Shown: positions 35,045 to 47,798 of the stretch, one piece after another | Numbering within the stretch: the stretch's first letter is position 1 | How the letters are laid out: every line of letters starts with the position of its first letter | Assembly (NCBI GenBank): GCA_029255685.2 | Contig: CM055316.2 | Location: forward strand, 83,760,861-83,824,860 | Direction of reading: 5' to 3' | Length of the DNA: 64,000 bases | DNA from: Silene conica | Taxonomy: Eukaryota > Streptophyta > Magnoliopsida > Caryophyllales > Caryophyllaceae | Translations under genes and position numbers: made by a program | The notes under the pieces: model-generated | Told to the model about the DNA's origin: nothing | What the model saw: only the letters and a program-made list of their open reading frames with translations | Database searches by the model: none

Positions 35045-35166
35045 TTTTTATATGCGGGATTGAATGAATATAAGGTAAGATCTTGACCGTTGGATTAAAC
35101 GTGAGATCTATGGATGGGATTTGATTTGGTGATGTGTGCACGGATTGCGCTGTCCGGATCGGTGAC
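35045..35166 (-). promoter_or_regulatory. histone H3.1 promoter with conserved blocks
   Basis: TATA box at 35045-35052 (minus strand). Upstream, AACGGTC, AGATCTCA and CGATCCGGACA..CAATCCG lie in the same order as at 37236-37317 upstream of the other H3 gene, although the sequence between them has drifted. Their survival suggests shared S-phase control sites. Confidence 0.6.
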
Positions 35167-36047
35167 ATGGATATCGACATGGACAATTTCCCGCTTTCAT
35201 GGATATGAATTTTCAATTTGGTTTGCGACTTTGTGCCAGATTTGAGTAAACCGGACGTGGGAAAAAATCAGCTATGTATGAAATGAAATATTGAGTGAGT
35301 TGGGCGGATTTGAAATTGTGTCGGTAAAAGTTGTAACTAAAATAATTTTAGTATGAAAACGTAATTATGGTGAAAGAAAATGTTATAAGCACGAAAAAGC
35401 ACAATATAATAACGGGGTATATTACATCAACTCAACAATGCATGAACGTTGCAGACCTATCTTCGAACCCCTTAACTTATACAAGAAAATAATACGGAGT
35501 ATGTTTTATTAACGAATCCATTCAATTACGGTGCTTATACTTCTACAAAAAATAAATTTATTTCTTATTTACGAGGCTGCAACAAAATGAGATCATGATC
35601 AATAATTAAGACTTTAATTTATGAGATATTATTCTCTTATAAACAAAAATTTGAGTAAAATGGATTTTCTCTGACAAAGTTCTGAAAAAAACATTTTATC
35701 GGCCAAAGTTGACCCAACCCTACATGATCAATATCCACCTTAAAGTCGGCCTTATATGAGTTGATTAGTTGATAACCAAAACCAGAAATAACTCAATTAT
35801 ATTTACAAATATGCCCAGCTTTTATTTTTTATTTTTCCTCTATATGAGTTTATCTAAATAAAGAGACGACTAATAAATGTTTATTTTAAACGTATAATAT
35901 TTATTTAAATATAATTTTATAATTAAATTTCAGGTTTTGTTTGGAAAACGGCTGAATCATATTCACTATAATGAATAGTATTAACAGTTAACAAGTTTTA
36001 GTAACATGTTTGACTATTAAATAAAATTGACAGATTAAAAAATAATA

Positions 36048-36294
36048 CTCCCTCCATTCATATCCACTTTGCACCTATTCCATTTCGGTCCATTCGAATC
36101 CACTTTGCACCTTTCCTTATTTGGTTGTACTTTTAATACTACTCCGTATAATACTATAAAAACACTATTAAGGCCCACTTTTTCAACACAATACTACACT
36201 TTACACCTATTTGTTGTACTTTTATTAATATTTTAACAATGCGTAAAAACCCGTGCATAATGCAAATGTACCAAGTGGAAATGAATAGAGGGAG
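36048..36294. mobile_element. Stowaway MITE (Tc1/mariner type)
   Basis: Ends CTCCCTCCATTCATATCCAC and AAATGAATAGAGGGAG, with TA on both sides (36046-36047 and 36295-36296). The CTCCCTCC terminus is the Stowaway hallmark. 247 bp, non-coding, in the space between the two H3 genes. Confidence 0.88.
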
Positions 36295-36494
36295 TATTTG
36301 GTAATTAACAGATTGCAAAATAATTATAATCAAGTTCAATGCAATTTCTCTCTAACAGTGAAGGAGATGGTTATCACTGTTCATGCAATTGAGAATTTTT
36401 GGCCATCTCTTGTGGGATCAAAGGTGGTTGTTTACACACCAATCACACCACCTTGGGACAATTGATGCAAAAGAATGATCGATGCAAAGTCTAA

Positions 36495-36828
36495 GAGCAA
36501 CTCCAATGGTTTCCTTTAAGGACCTGCTTGCAAATACCGTAAATTATCAAGCGGTATGCTTACCATTGGATTACAAAAAATATGTGTTGCTTACAAGCGG
36601 TTGTAGCTTTGTCAAGCTACATAGCTTGACAATTAAAATTAATAAAATAAATAAATAAAAACCAACAAAATAATTTAATTATAATAGTTATTTGTTAGTG
36701 GGTATTTTTAAGCTACATTTATTGTAGTTTACCATTAAAGCATATTGTAGTTTGAAAGATTTTTTGCTTGGAGAATATTTGGAACAAAGCAAGCTAGAAA
36801 GTTTTGTAACTTGCCATTGGAGTTGCTC
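36495..36828. mobile_element. PIF/Harbinger-type MITE (GAGCAACTCC ends)
   Basis: Perfect terminal inverted repeats GAGCAACTCCAATGG and CCATTGGAGTTGCTC, flanked by TAA at 36492-36494 and 36829-36831. 334 bp, non-coding, also between the H3 genes. Confidence 0.9.
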
Positions 36829-37205
36829 TAAGCTTTTGTGATGACATTTTTTTACAAGGGTTTGACATCGAGATTAAAGATAAAGTCGGGTAGAATATTA
36901 CTCCAAGATAAATATAATAATTATAATTTAAAATTCAATATGGAACAATTAATTTCTTACCAACTAGAGCTACTTATAAGTTATAATTCTGTTTTTGTCA
37001 TCGAAATAAAATTGATATTAAATTAACACGAGTTACAATTACTTTAAATGCAATAATTATAACTTTTAGAAAATAACTTGACACATGTTATTAATTTTGT
37101 TGTCGAAAAAAATCATTAAAAATCATAAATAATGCGAATTTGTGATTTTATGGTGCATTTGGCGAAATCTATACTCACTAAAAATTTCGCGGTTCAAAAA
37201 CTTAA

Positions 37206-37874
<669 letters not shown>

Positions 37875-38504
37875 TTGATTTGCTGTTTGTGTGTTTGTTT
37901 TATCAATCAATCTATGTACTGTAATGTGAATTTCTGAATCAATGAAAATCGTTTGATTTAAAAAATTATGTTTTTGATTTTGTTCTTGTTCGTGTTCTGA
38001 TTCAATTGATTACACCGCGTTTGGAAACACGAAATCGATTTCATTTTGATGATTTCAATTGTAGAAATCAAAATGTTTGAACCGCGTTGGCAAGTACGTC
38101 TGGGAAACCTTCGAATTGGAATTGGCGAGACAGATATTGGTCGAGGTGATCGAAAATTTTTTATCTGGGAAAAAGAAAAAATGTCACGGAAAATATTCCT
38201 GTTCGGAAAAAATGGCGAAAATTTAAATATTTCGATTAAATTTGGTTATAAAAAAACTTAAATAATGATGGAATTGGTAAGGAATTGAGACCAATTCCAA
38301 TTCCAAATTTTCGAGGTTACCAAACACTTCAAATGTTTCAGTTACGGAGTCCAATTCCAGTTCCATTTGAATTTGAAAATAGGGCTCGGAAATGAAGTGA
38401 ATTGGACTGAATAAACGGAGTAGTAATACGATTACCCAGATTGCTGATTAAATTTGGTTTTGTTTCGGTTTTGTTTTGATATCCATCAAATGCATTGCAG
38501 AAAA

Positions 38505-38740
38505 GTTTGCTCGCGACAGTAATCAAGAAATATGATTCATTGTTGAATCGAGCGACAGTGAGTTAATTCTAGAAGCAGATAGTTTGCTCGCGACAGTAAT
38601 GAAGAAATACAGTTCATCGTTGAAGTGAGCGACAGTGAGTTAATTCTAGAAGCTGATAGTTTGCTCGCGACAGTAATTAAGAAACACGAGTACAATTGAT
38701 TACAATTGATTGTTGAAGCAAGCGATAGTGAGTTAATTTA
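38505..38740 (+). repeat. 77-bp tandem repeat, three copies
   Basis: Units start at 38505, 38582 and 38659 with GTTTGCTCGCGACAGTAAT and contain GAGCGACAGTGAGTTAATT. The third unit is slightly altered. Non-coding, downstream of the H3.1 gene. Confidence 0.85.
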
Positions 38741-39486
38741 ATTCGTTTTCAGGAATGTTTGATTTCTGTTTTTAGACGGAGATTTGGGAACCAGGACAAC
38801 AATCGTACTGTATTCATTCTGCTGATAAAACGACATTCTCGACAAAATCATACCAAGTATACGATGATATAGAAAAACCGTCACAAGGAGGTAAGTACTT
38901 AATTCGTAAGTCGTAACCCAACACTCGTTGAAGGCGGCATGAAGTAACAAAAGACGGAATATTGAAGAAGCGTCGACTAGGAAACACAGGAATTACGTAA
39001 TAATGAGTAAAGAGGTTGACGAGGACGACGACCACTATCATAAATTCATAATACTCCCTCCATTCAACTTTCACACCAACTGGGGATGCGGATAACGCGG
39101 CGGAAGTATGTTTTACGGGAGACATTCGACAGGACGGTACAAGTTTCGAGAGATGCTTTCAAAATGTCCAAACCCTGCAAAAAAAAAAACACATACAAAA
39201 ACCTCATCAAATAACTCTCCAAGCAAGTTCCCTTTGGTATAACATCCACTTACAAGTTTTTGTTTAAATGGGGTCTAAACCCAAACTAATTAACAAAAAT
39301 AGTGTCGGTTTCAGCACCATCTAAGCAATAGTTTGAAACCGACAGTATTTTGTTAAATAGTTTGAGTTTCAAGACGATTTAAGCAACAACTTCATCGACT
39401 TACTCTCATTTATCCGATTCTTTACATTTGCTTTTGCTGCAGATTTTCAGGACCTTACATGCACGTGACTTTTATAGAGTACCTTT
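38741..39486. other. intergenic, no gene recognised
   Basis: An ACTCCCTCCATTCAACTTTC word at 39054 is a single Stowaway-like end without a visible partner. No gene. Confidence 0.4.
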
Positions 39487-40530
39487 TGAAATATATAACC
39501 AAAAATGGATCCACGTAGGATCAGATTTTTTGAATCTGGGCAAAAATCCAAGTCGCTCGGGCGGTGAGGGACTTGGACCTAAAACACTGTCCCCCTAAGC
39601 GACTTAGAACCGGGGAGAATAAAACATTACATTACGATCCTAGCTTCGGTCTGTGGGTTCATTTTCAGCTTCGGTTTTCAAAATTTTACACTTTACATAT
39701 GGTCGTCCTCCGGGTAAGTGACTTGAACACGATCCTAGATTCGGTGATGACGTGGACCCATTTTCGATCTTAAATTTGAAAATCTGTCTTTTTCGTTAAT
39801 TAATTGTTGAAAATCGCCGAAATAACTGGTTTTAAGAGTATTTTTCCAAAATGGGCGATTTTCACTAATTACTTAACGAAATAGATAACTTTTGAAATTT
39901 ATTACAAAAAATGGATCCACGTCATCACCGAAGCTAGGCTCGTATTAAAGTCGCTCACCGGTGAGCGACCAACCCAAAATTCTCGAACCTAGGCCAAAAC
40001 GCTCTCGCGCTGAGCAACTTGCACCCTTCTCCTTTCTCTGCTTCCTCAATTAACAAAGCATCTCTTCTAAATCTACTTATAGAAATAGCAACTCCTTCAA
40101 ATTCACATCATCATCTTTTACAAAATCTCTACAAAATATAGTATGATTAATGAAATCGGTTCGATTTCGACGAATAATAACCTACTTATAGACGTTGATG
40201 ATGAGGATGTTGATGGTGATGATGATGGTGATGACCCTGATGATGATAGCCACTAACCATGATGATTGATGATGATGATAACCATGATAATTGATGATGA
40301 TGATAACTACGACGATGGGGAAAGTGGGAAATAGGGGAAGGGGAAGGGTGTCAAGTCGCTCACTGAGCGACTTGAATTTTTATCCCAGATTCGAAAATCC
40401 AATACTACGTAGACCCATTTTGGTAATAAGCTACAAAAATTACCTACTCCGTATTTCGTTAATTAATCGCCCAGAATCGCCTATTTTCGAAAAAAATTCT
40501 GGTTTTAGTGGTACATTTAGGCCAAAAAAA
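39487..40530. repeat. complex foldback region with GCGACTTG repeats
   Basis: The left arm, about 39500-39570 (AATGGATCCACGTAGGATCA, GAATCTGGGCAAAAATCCAA, GTCGCTC), is repeated in inverted form at about 40350-40430 (GAGCGACTTGAATTTTTATC, CCCAGATTCGAAAATCC). Inside, another inverted pair holds GGTGATGACGTGGACCCATT and ATGGATCCACGTCATCACC. A GATGAT microsatellite fills about 40195-40305. It ends just beside the 3' end of the DUF674 ORF. Confidence 0.65.
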
Positions 40531-40549
40531 AGAAAACGTAAACAATATG

Positions 40550-41167
40550 TTAAGAAGACAAAAGTAGCAAGCAACTGAGCAAGTATTTGTGTTTAAGTAA
40601 TACCTCCTGAAGACCAACTTCAGCCTGTATCTCCTTTAAGGCATCAAAGTTCTCGGTCACGGACTTGATTAGTCCGATGGACATCGGTTTAACCTCCAAA
40701 TTATCCGTCACCATATAAACTCCGCTTCCACGGACGTATTCCGATGAAATTCTTTCTTTTACACATTGACAGTGCAGACAATTAAAACACTTCTTATTAG
40801 TAACTTCAAATTGACACGTACGAGCGTTTTCTCCAGCTACACAATTATCGTAATAACAATCATGAAGCGATAATAATGGGACGACAACAGACGGTTTTGG
40901 CCTGAACACAGAACGACTATTAATATTTGAATTGAAGCATTCAGTATTATCAAGCGACTCGATACTTTTGTAGAGAGTAGCCAGGGATCCTGCCATGTTG
41001 TTTTTGTTATCGATCATGAGTTTTGTAACGGTTGAGAGCGGTAATGACATGAGACCGAACAGGAAATCGACAAATTCTTTGTTTGCTTCCGCAAAGACGA
41101 CTTTCTTTGCGGTTGTGTCTACCATTAGTTTCAAGCTTAGTTTCTTCTGATCACTGGTTTCTGCCAT
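40550..41167 (-). CDS. DUF674 family protein, possibly lacking its last exon
   Basis: The ORF runs 205 codons from ATG 41167. It starts with LSLKLMVDTTAKKVVFAEAN and KEFVDFLFGLMSLPLSTV (10-45), the DUF674 opening, then a Cys-rich middle (CFNCLHCQC, about 133-141) and GVYMVTDNLEVKPMS near 150-164, again family-typical. DUF674 is plant-specific and of unknown function; no signal or membrane segment. The reading after GLQE (residue 188) looks like intron: the DNA there is CAGGAG|GTATTA, a good donor, so exon 1 is probably 40604-41167. A following short exon ending the domain is expected from family members, but I cannot find it downstream, where the foldback region lies. The gene may be truncated. 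Confidence 0.72.
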   Translation of the reverse strand: MAETSDQKKLSLKLMVDTTAKKVVFAEANKEFVDFLFGLMSLPLSTVTKLMIDNKNNMAGSLATLYKSIESLDNTECFNSNINSRSVFRPKPSVVVPLLSLHDCYYDNCVAGENARTCQFEVTNKKCFNCLHCQCVKERISSEYVRGSGVYMVTDNLEVKPMSIGLIKSVTENFDALKEIQAEVGLQEVLLKHKYLLSCLLLLSS

Positions 41168-41458
41168 TTTGATACAGAAACAGAGAAATGCAAGACTGGT
41201 GGTTTCAACTAACTTGGTGAGATCGAGTATATAAAGAACGTAACAATTCGCTTGTACAACGGTTTTTCCCGTGTTTTTTTGGGTAAAAAGTGACTACTTT
41301 TTCGTAAATAGAAGCGGGAAATTGATTGCTAGATTGGTAATTGGCGATTAATTTGAATTTGCTTAGGTTTTTGAGGATAATCTTAACTGTTTTTATTCAA
41401 ACAAGGTGCCTTGAAAATAGAAGGAATTGAAACTTCAACAGTCCTACAACAACAATAA

Positions 41459-41830
41459 TGTTAATGTTTGATTAATCTGTTAGCGAGTGTCGTCTAATAG
41501 CACGTTCAAAATGTTAGAAATAATCTTAATGTTTGGTTAATCTGGTAGTCAGACTAATAACACGTTCAGAAAGTTATAAATAATGTTAATATTTGGTTAA
41601 TCTGGTAGCCAGTGTCGTCTAATAGAACGTTCAAAGGTTATAAATAATGTCAATATTTGGTTATTCTGGTATCCAGTGTCGTCTAATAGCACGTCCAAAG
41701 GTTATAAATAATGTCAATATTTGGTTATTCTGGACTTCTTGTGGCCAGTCCCGTCTAATAGCACGTTCAAAAGGTTATAAATAATGTTAACGTGGTTAAT
41801 CTGGTAGCCAGTGTCGTCTAATAGATTACC
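41459..41830. repeat. minisatellite, about six 60-73 bp units
   Basis: Units carry TTTGGTTAATCTGGTAG, CAGTGTCGTCTAATAGCACG and TTCAAAGGTTATAAATAATG. Starts near 41459, 41526, 41586, 41650, 41714 and 41787. It lies 0.3-0.65 kb upstream of the DUF674 start codon, so it is in or near that promoter. Confidence 0.85.
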
Positions 41831-42262
41831 TTAACGGGGCGAAATCGACCTGCCTCGATTATTCATAACGTTTGTTCAGGCTTTGTTTTGATTTGTCGGG
41901 TTTATGTCTGTTTTGGTCCGTCTTATAGTATCAGGGTCGGGTCATGCAACGTCAACATATATCAAGGAATCATGTAATAACTCATATTTCAAATTTTTTG
42001 ATTTTTAGTTCGCTATAATTTAAAAAAAAAGAACTAAGAAAATACAAACTTCAGAAGCTAACTTTATCGAGTAATAATACATGACAAAAAAAAACCGTAC
42101 CATCTCAGACTGAATACATAACAACTTAAAATTTTCAATGTTGTCACGATTTGACGATACATTATACGATCTCTTATGAAAAAAACTCCGACGACATAAA
42201 CAAAATTGACGCTAGTCGATTCGATAATATTATTATTAGAGTAATTAAGCATTCATCTTAGG

Positions 42263-43480
42263 TTAATTATTAGTATTAATATTAGAATTAGCCCTAGTAA
42301 CACAACAACAAACATCATATCCAATACATTTGCCAGTAAAATGTGAAGATTTGCGATGACATGCTGATACACATTCTGGGATTAAACATCTGTCCATTCC
42401 AACTGTTCCAAGTGGACATATTGACGATTCTGCTTTGCCTGTTTTCATTTCTTTTTTTAAAAAAAAAATAACAAAAATAAAATAAAAAATGTAATCTAGA
42501 AAAAAAATAAAGGTAAGTAGACTATACATGTATATAACTACAAATGAAGTATTAATTAGTATAGATCACGCGCAATACGCGATTTATATAGAGTATTTAT
42601 TTTTTAGGACATCAATTTTATTCTCTTAGTAGGAATAAGAGGGATTAATTAGAAGATCAATAATATTTAATAAGAGGGAATAAAAAATAAATATAGGGAA
42701 AATTAATTAATTAATTAATTAGGAGTGTTAAATATTATTTAATAAGAGGCAATACGCGGTTTATATAGAGAGTTAATTATTTAGTAGGTTATCACTTATG
42801 CGGGAAATTTAAATGTGAGAATTTGGAGTGTTAAATGTTTTAGTACATAGAGGATTACAGTTTTATAATAAAAAAATCTGAGAATCTTTATATAAATTGT
42901 AGACTTAAAATGTTAGAATGGAACTCAAAATAATACATATAAGCTTAATTATATTTTAATTTGACACGTAAAAAATTAAATTGTAACTCAAAATTTTAAA
43001 AAACTTGAAATTTTTTCATATAAACTCAATTAGACTTATATTGATATATTACATGATTATATTATATACATTTGGATTATATAATTCGTTTTATAGAAAA
43101 AACAATTATGTATCTAATGAAAAGATGTTACAAATTACGATGGTGGTTAAAATAAACATATCGTGATGATAGGTTAAATTTAATTTTAATTAAGTATATT
43201 ATGCCTTACAAAATGAGTACATAGTTGATTCTGACTTTTGATTAAGATGGTTTAGTTACGACTTTATATTTGTAGCTCATGCAATCATACATAGTTGATA
43301 ATTATATATTTATGACCTTAAATGTAAAAAAGTATGAGAATTTAAATGACATTTATGCAAGTGATTATGGTGAATTGATGATTTAAGAGTTAGATAATAA
43401 GCACAAAAAGTTGGAAACATACCAAAGGAAAAGATTAGGAGAGCTAGCATTAGTGTTGTCACAATAGAGAAATTCTTCAT
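42263..43480 (-). CDS. defensin-like cysteine-rich secreted peptide
   Basis: Two exons, 43423-43480 and 42263-42438, joined G|GTATGT ... AAACAG|GC, give 77 residues. Exon 1 is the signal peptide MKNFSIVTTLMLALLIFSFG; exon 2 the mature part, the standard exon plan of plant defensin-like genes. Cys at 27, 37, 42, 46, 57, 63, 64 and 65: spacing C-x9-C-x4-C-x3-C-x10-C-x5-CCC. The CxxxC and the clustered C-terminal cysteines suggest the cysteine-stabilised fold. The product should be secreted; defence or cell signalling are the usual roles, and which applies here is unknown. A related gene lies 3 kb upstream at 46443-47157 in the same orientation. The tail after the last Cys is Asn-rich. Confidence 0.8.
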
Positions 43481-45029
43481 GTTGGGAAACATTGATGTAC
43501 TTTCACTAACTACATGTTCTTCTTGAGGTATATATAGCACCTCTAAAAGATGATCTACCTCACCAAAACTTATATCAATATATTTTTTTTTCTTTTCTCA
43601 TATTGACGGGTTTTAAAATTAAATAATAACAATTATTATAAAATAACTTTATCAATTGGACATCTTATAGTAGCGGAGTCAGGATTTGAAGTTGGTAGGG
43701 ACAACAGGATATTTATATAAAATAACCTCAAAAAATTCAAAACTTTTGACTAAAGATTTAGAAATTTTCAAATCTCATTAGGGACAAGCGCCCCTGCTAA
43801 CCCCTCTCGCTCCACCACTGACTAGTTATATAACATCATATCGACATATTATTTGTTTTGTAATATCATATGAGAATGTGGTCTGTATATAAATAACGTT
43901 AAGTCATCTTTTTTATACTCATATAAGGTTATAAAATATATAATGATTTTACGTTGAGTATTCCGATAAATAGGGGCGAATTCCGAAAATAAAAATGCTG
44001 GGAGTAGCGATCGCAAAAATGTTTATCTTCTCGTAGGGTTAATTGTCACGATGATCAACGGGCGAAGCATCCTAAATAGCAAGATTTACATCTGAATTAA
44101 TACCTTAATTAGTTTGTGAGCGAGTCAATATCTCGATTAGCTTTTTATAAAACCGGTTTAATTTTAAGCGAGTCACTAGCTCGATTAGCTCCTATGTGAC
44201 TTGTTGACGTATATTTGGATTTTACACAAACAAAATAAAGGACCTTTTGGCTAGTGTATGCTATTGGATGAGTCTATTACGGAGTACTTTATGCTCTCTC
44301 AATGGGATGCCAATATTCTTTTACAAATTAATTTGATTATTTTTGAAAATGTGGAAAAAGGTAAATTAAGGAATAATTGAAAGTTTTTGGATATATTTAA
44401 AGAGAATTTAGACACAAGGAATAGTTCTGGTACAGTCGTACCCGAAATCACTTATTGATTCAGTTAACCCTTTATTCACCTGACCTAAATAGTTATAGTT
44501 CTTTCACAATCGTAAGATTCGTAACTAACTAAAGCAAATAAGTATTAGATTCATCAATTTGGTGGGTAATTGGTTTATACAAGACTCGATTGGTTGATTG
44601 ATTCTAATTGGTGTGTTCAGAGGTCTTTTTCTCACATGACCTAATCATTCTAGTCGATTTTTCATCATCTTGTCCTTTATTTGGTGCCATTTTCACATTT
44701 TTCCTAATCACCTCATTTCTTAATCAACCCTGTCTTGTATCGCCACACATCCACATCAACACACGTATCTTCGCACATTCATCTTTTGAATTTGACAATG
44801 TTTCACAACCCAAAACTCGAAATCATAAAATAAGGCAGACCTAATTGATGTGCGATTAAATTTTCCCATTAATACGTACTCCCTACGTCCAAGTCAATTG
44901 ATGTCCTTGGTTTTTGAAACAAAAAACAGTGAAAAAGGAGAGGTCAATTACTAAATAACAAGTGTTATAAATTGACTCTGAATGATCAAATCGCTCATCA
45001 ATTTTATCTTATTTTAAAATAGAAACGAT
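43481..45029. other. intergenic between defensin-like gene and LINE relic
   Basis: Promoter side of the defensin-like gene, with no other gene. A single Stowaway-like end (ACTCCCTACGTCCAAGTCAA) is at about 44879. Confidence 0.4.
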
Positions 45030-45300
45030 GTGGTTGTGTTGACTGGCTAGCCGATCATGGCGTAACACAAGTGCAGCAACTGATGCGGTTTGATTTATCG
45101 AATGTGCCAAGCCAACTTTATAAGTTAGCACAGCTGGATATCAATGGAGTAGCATGACCTCGCTTGGTCCAGGAAGCGCCCTTTTAGCTTAGTTGTTTTT
45201 TCGAGTTCGTAGACAGTAGTTTATAGTTTTGTTTTGTGTTTTTTTTTTGTGTTTGCTATCTTTTCTTTTAAAGGTTCCTAAACTTTTTCCTATTTACCAA
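45030..45300 (+). mobile_element. 3' end of a LINE-type retrotransposon (RNase H relic)
   Basis: Frame starting at about 45037 reads VDWLADHGVTQVQQL and on to a stop near 45155. The (A/V)DWLA word is the end of the RNase H domain of plant non-LTR retrotransposons. A T/G-rich 3' stretch follows (about 45190-45300). The rest of the element is absent, as expected for a 5'-truncated LINE. Confidence 0.55.
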
Positions 45301-45991
45301 AAGAAATAAAAACTATAACAATTGATTAAAACAACAAATGACCGAAACAGAAATTACATGTTTCCGGTTGCACCAAGAAAATGCAACATAAAGCATGTTG
45401 ATAAACGCAAATAATTGTTGCAGTTGTCAACTTAATGTGGCTAATTAACGACTTAATTAAAAAGGTTAAAAAGTAAGGATACCTTTACAATATTCTAGCA
45501 TAATAGCATTACGATCGAATCGACTCGTGTACATACGCTAATCTCGACCACATGCATGCATTTAAATTACTCTCTTATTTTAAACTCTTCTTTTAGTTAC
45601 ATTATTAATTTCCAATTCTTGTTACCAACCCACAAACTTCGCATGCTTCGTTTAATTACGTCATTAATTTCTTCTTAATTTGTTTCTAATCCTACAACTC
45701 ACAAGTAATAACAAATAAAATCAAAGTATAAATCCGAATAAAACGTATAACATCTTCAATTTTGCCCCATCGTCTCGATCAATAAAGTATAATGATTAAG
45801 TTCAGAACAACGGTGGCCACCCTTCGTCATAGTTTTGGTGAACCCTTAACTTTTAAGTTCGATTTCTATACGTGACGCGACTATATAATCAAGCAAACAA
45901 ATTGATTGTTACACAAATTATGCTTAACAGAATGATTTATATGAATATAACTGTGTTCAAGCTCAAAAACACGCAATAAATACTGCCTTAA

Positions 45992-46104
45992 TCCTACACT
46001 TTTACTCAATGTAATGTTAGTGAATGATAATCTTATCGGAGCTTGGTGTATAAACAAGCTCCAATAAGATGATTATTTGCCAATGTTGAATAAAAGTGTA
46101 GGAC
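45992..46104. repeat. 113-bp near-perfect hairpin
   Basis: TCCTACACTTTTACTCAA at the left pairs with TTGAATAAAAGTGTAGGA at the right, and ATCTTATCGGAGCTTG pairs with CAAGCTCCAATAAGAT around a short loop. The GAGCTTG..CAAGCTC core recurs at 46134-46173. It could be a tiny MITE or a small-RNA precursor. Confidence 0.6.
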
Positions 46105-46442
46105 TAAGGTCGTCTTCTTTACGTTGTTTTTAGAGCTTGGTGTAGACGTAAACAAGCTCAAATAAAATGATCATTCGCTAATATCGCTCAGACTGCATTT
46201 TCGGTTTTCTGTAATTATTAAATTAAGTTATATAATATGCCGACATAAACACGTTTTATTTTCGTATTCTTAATGTTTATGGATTAGTCGTTTACCAAAG
46301 CAATGATCGTTGACGTACGACTTTCACGTGTTTTAGATTATGAATCGTGAACAATCTTAATTTAGTTATATAATATGCCGACAAATATGAATCGTGGACA
46401 ATCTTTGATTAGATTATGTGATTTTAAGACATTAATTCAAGA

Positions 46443-46453
46443 TTAATGATTGA

Positions 46454-46537
<84 letters not shown>

Positions 46538-47157
46538 CATCATCATCCCTAGTGACGCAGCAACAAGTATCAATGGTGATGCACCTGCCAGTAGAGTGTA
46601 AAGCTTTGTCGTGGCAGTCGGCGATGCATTTTGGGTCGTGCATCGCTCCTCTTCTACGGTTCCATACGAGCAGAAGTCATACTGAGCTACCCCTGCTTTC
46701 ATCCCTCCGAATTAAATAAATGAATACAAATTATTGCTACAAAACTTCATATGCATATAAATCTAGTTTTGTATTATCGATCAGTCAATTTCGATAGTCA
46801 AACAAAGTCCTGCACCGTCGAAAGTTGTCTGTTTTCCGCCCTTTCGGTGTGGTGGAGACGACACAGGAAGAACAGTACATAACCGGGAAGGGTGATTCTA
46901 AGTTTCGAACGTAAAACTGTACCTATGGAGCTTATCTGCTTAATTTTCACCAATAGACTAAAACTTCGATAACTCTAGTTGAGTAATACAACAATATAAA
47001 AAACAACGTTACCTCAATGCCTCAATAGATCCCGCAAGGCACAAACTGCGGATAAGGAGGAATCAAATATAAGTAAACAAAAAGATTTAAGCTTACCAAG
47101 TGAAAAGATCAGAAGCCAAGCCAAGAAGAAAAGTGTTGCTACAGAGTAGGTCTTCAT
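46443..47157 (-). pseudogene. defensin-like gene with frameshift and AAT expansion
   Basis: Paralogue of 42263-43480. Exon 1, 47097-47157, encodes the signal peptide MKTYSVATLFFLAWLLIFSL. Exon 2 starts at 46692 after AAAGCAG. The order GVAQYDFCSYGTVEEERC, then PKCIADCHDKALHSTGRC and CCCVTR matches the sister gene, but the two parts are in different frames. Between the second and third Cys there are 11 bases where the sister has 12, so one base is lost. Without the shift, reading continues through PTATTKLYTLLAG into poly-Ile. After CCCVTRDDDD the coding end has become an AAT array encoding about 27 Asn. It is probably a pseudogene, unless the shift is an assembly error. Confidence 0.72.
46454..46540. 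repeat. (ATT)n microsatellite inside a coding end
   Basis: About 27 uninterrupted ATT/AAT triplets followed by four ATC/GAT triplets, at the C-terminal end of the second defensin-like gene. Confidence 0.95.
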
Positions 47158-47798
47158 CCCCGGAGATTCGGAGAATATAAATAGTACTTGGTATCGATCA
47201 TTAACAGCTATAAATAGCATAAGAAAAACCTTCCCGAAATAAAAAAAACAATAAAGGAGTTTCTGATAAGTAGCGACTATTGGATAGGCCTTACTTTCGA
47301 AAGCATTACAAAAGCATCATCATAAAACCCTGGTCATCGGCATTCGGCATCAACATAATCTAAGAAGAACGTTAAAATAGTCCGACAACATGGCAATAAG
47401 AAAATGACCAAGCACTCAAGACTCAAGAGTAATACGTATAATAAGATCAACTGGTGATTATGATGCTAAAACAACCAGCAAAAAACCAGTCATTAGTCAT
47501 GTTTTGTGTTAAGCATCGCTTTATAGAGCCACCAGAAAGAAATAATACAGATTATGAACATTGCAACAAAAAGGAGTCAAAGGGAATAATAAAATGTTCC
47601 CGTAATACATTGTTAATTATGGAGCAACAAACAATAATGCGATTTTCAACTCGTTTTCCATCCTATTTTTTCTGGGTTGGCACTTCTCTCGTCGCCTATT
47701 TGATCGTTTTTCAGGAGTTAATAGACAACTAATTTGTTCATTTGAGGCTCCTTTCTTGATCAGCATTCACAAACCACACACACAAATCTTAAATTGTA

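Noticed and set aside
38505..38740. CRISPR-like array
   Set aside because: The whole 77-bp unit repeats with no unique spacers, and the DNA is a plant nuclear genome.
46424..46702. Minus-strand ORF with a poly-Ile run, and the plus-strand poly-Leu ORF at 46450-46719
   Set aside because: Both are frames through the ATT microsatellite. Only the Asn frame continues the cysteine motif of the defensin-like sister gene.
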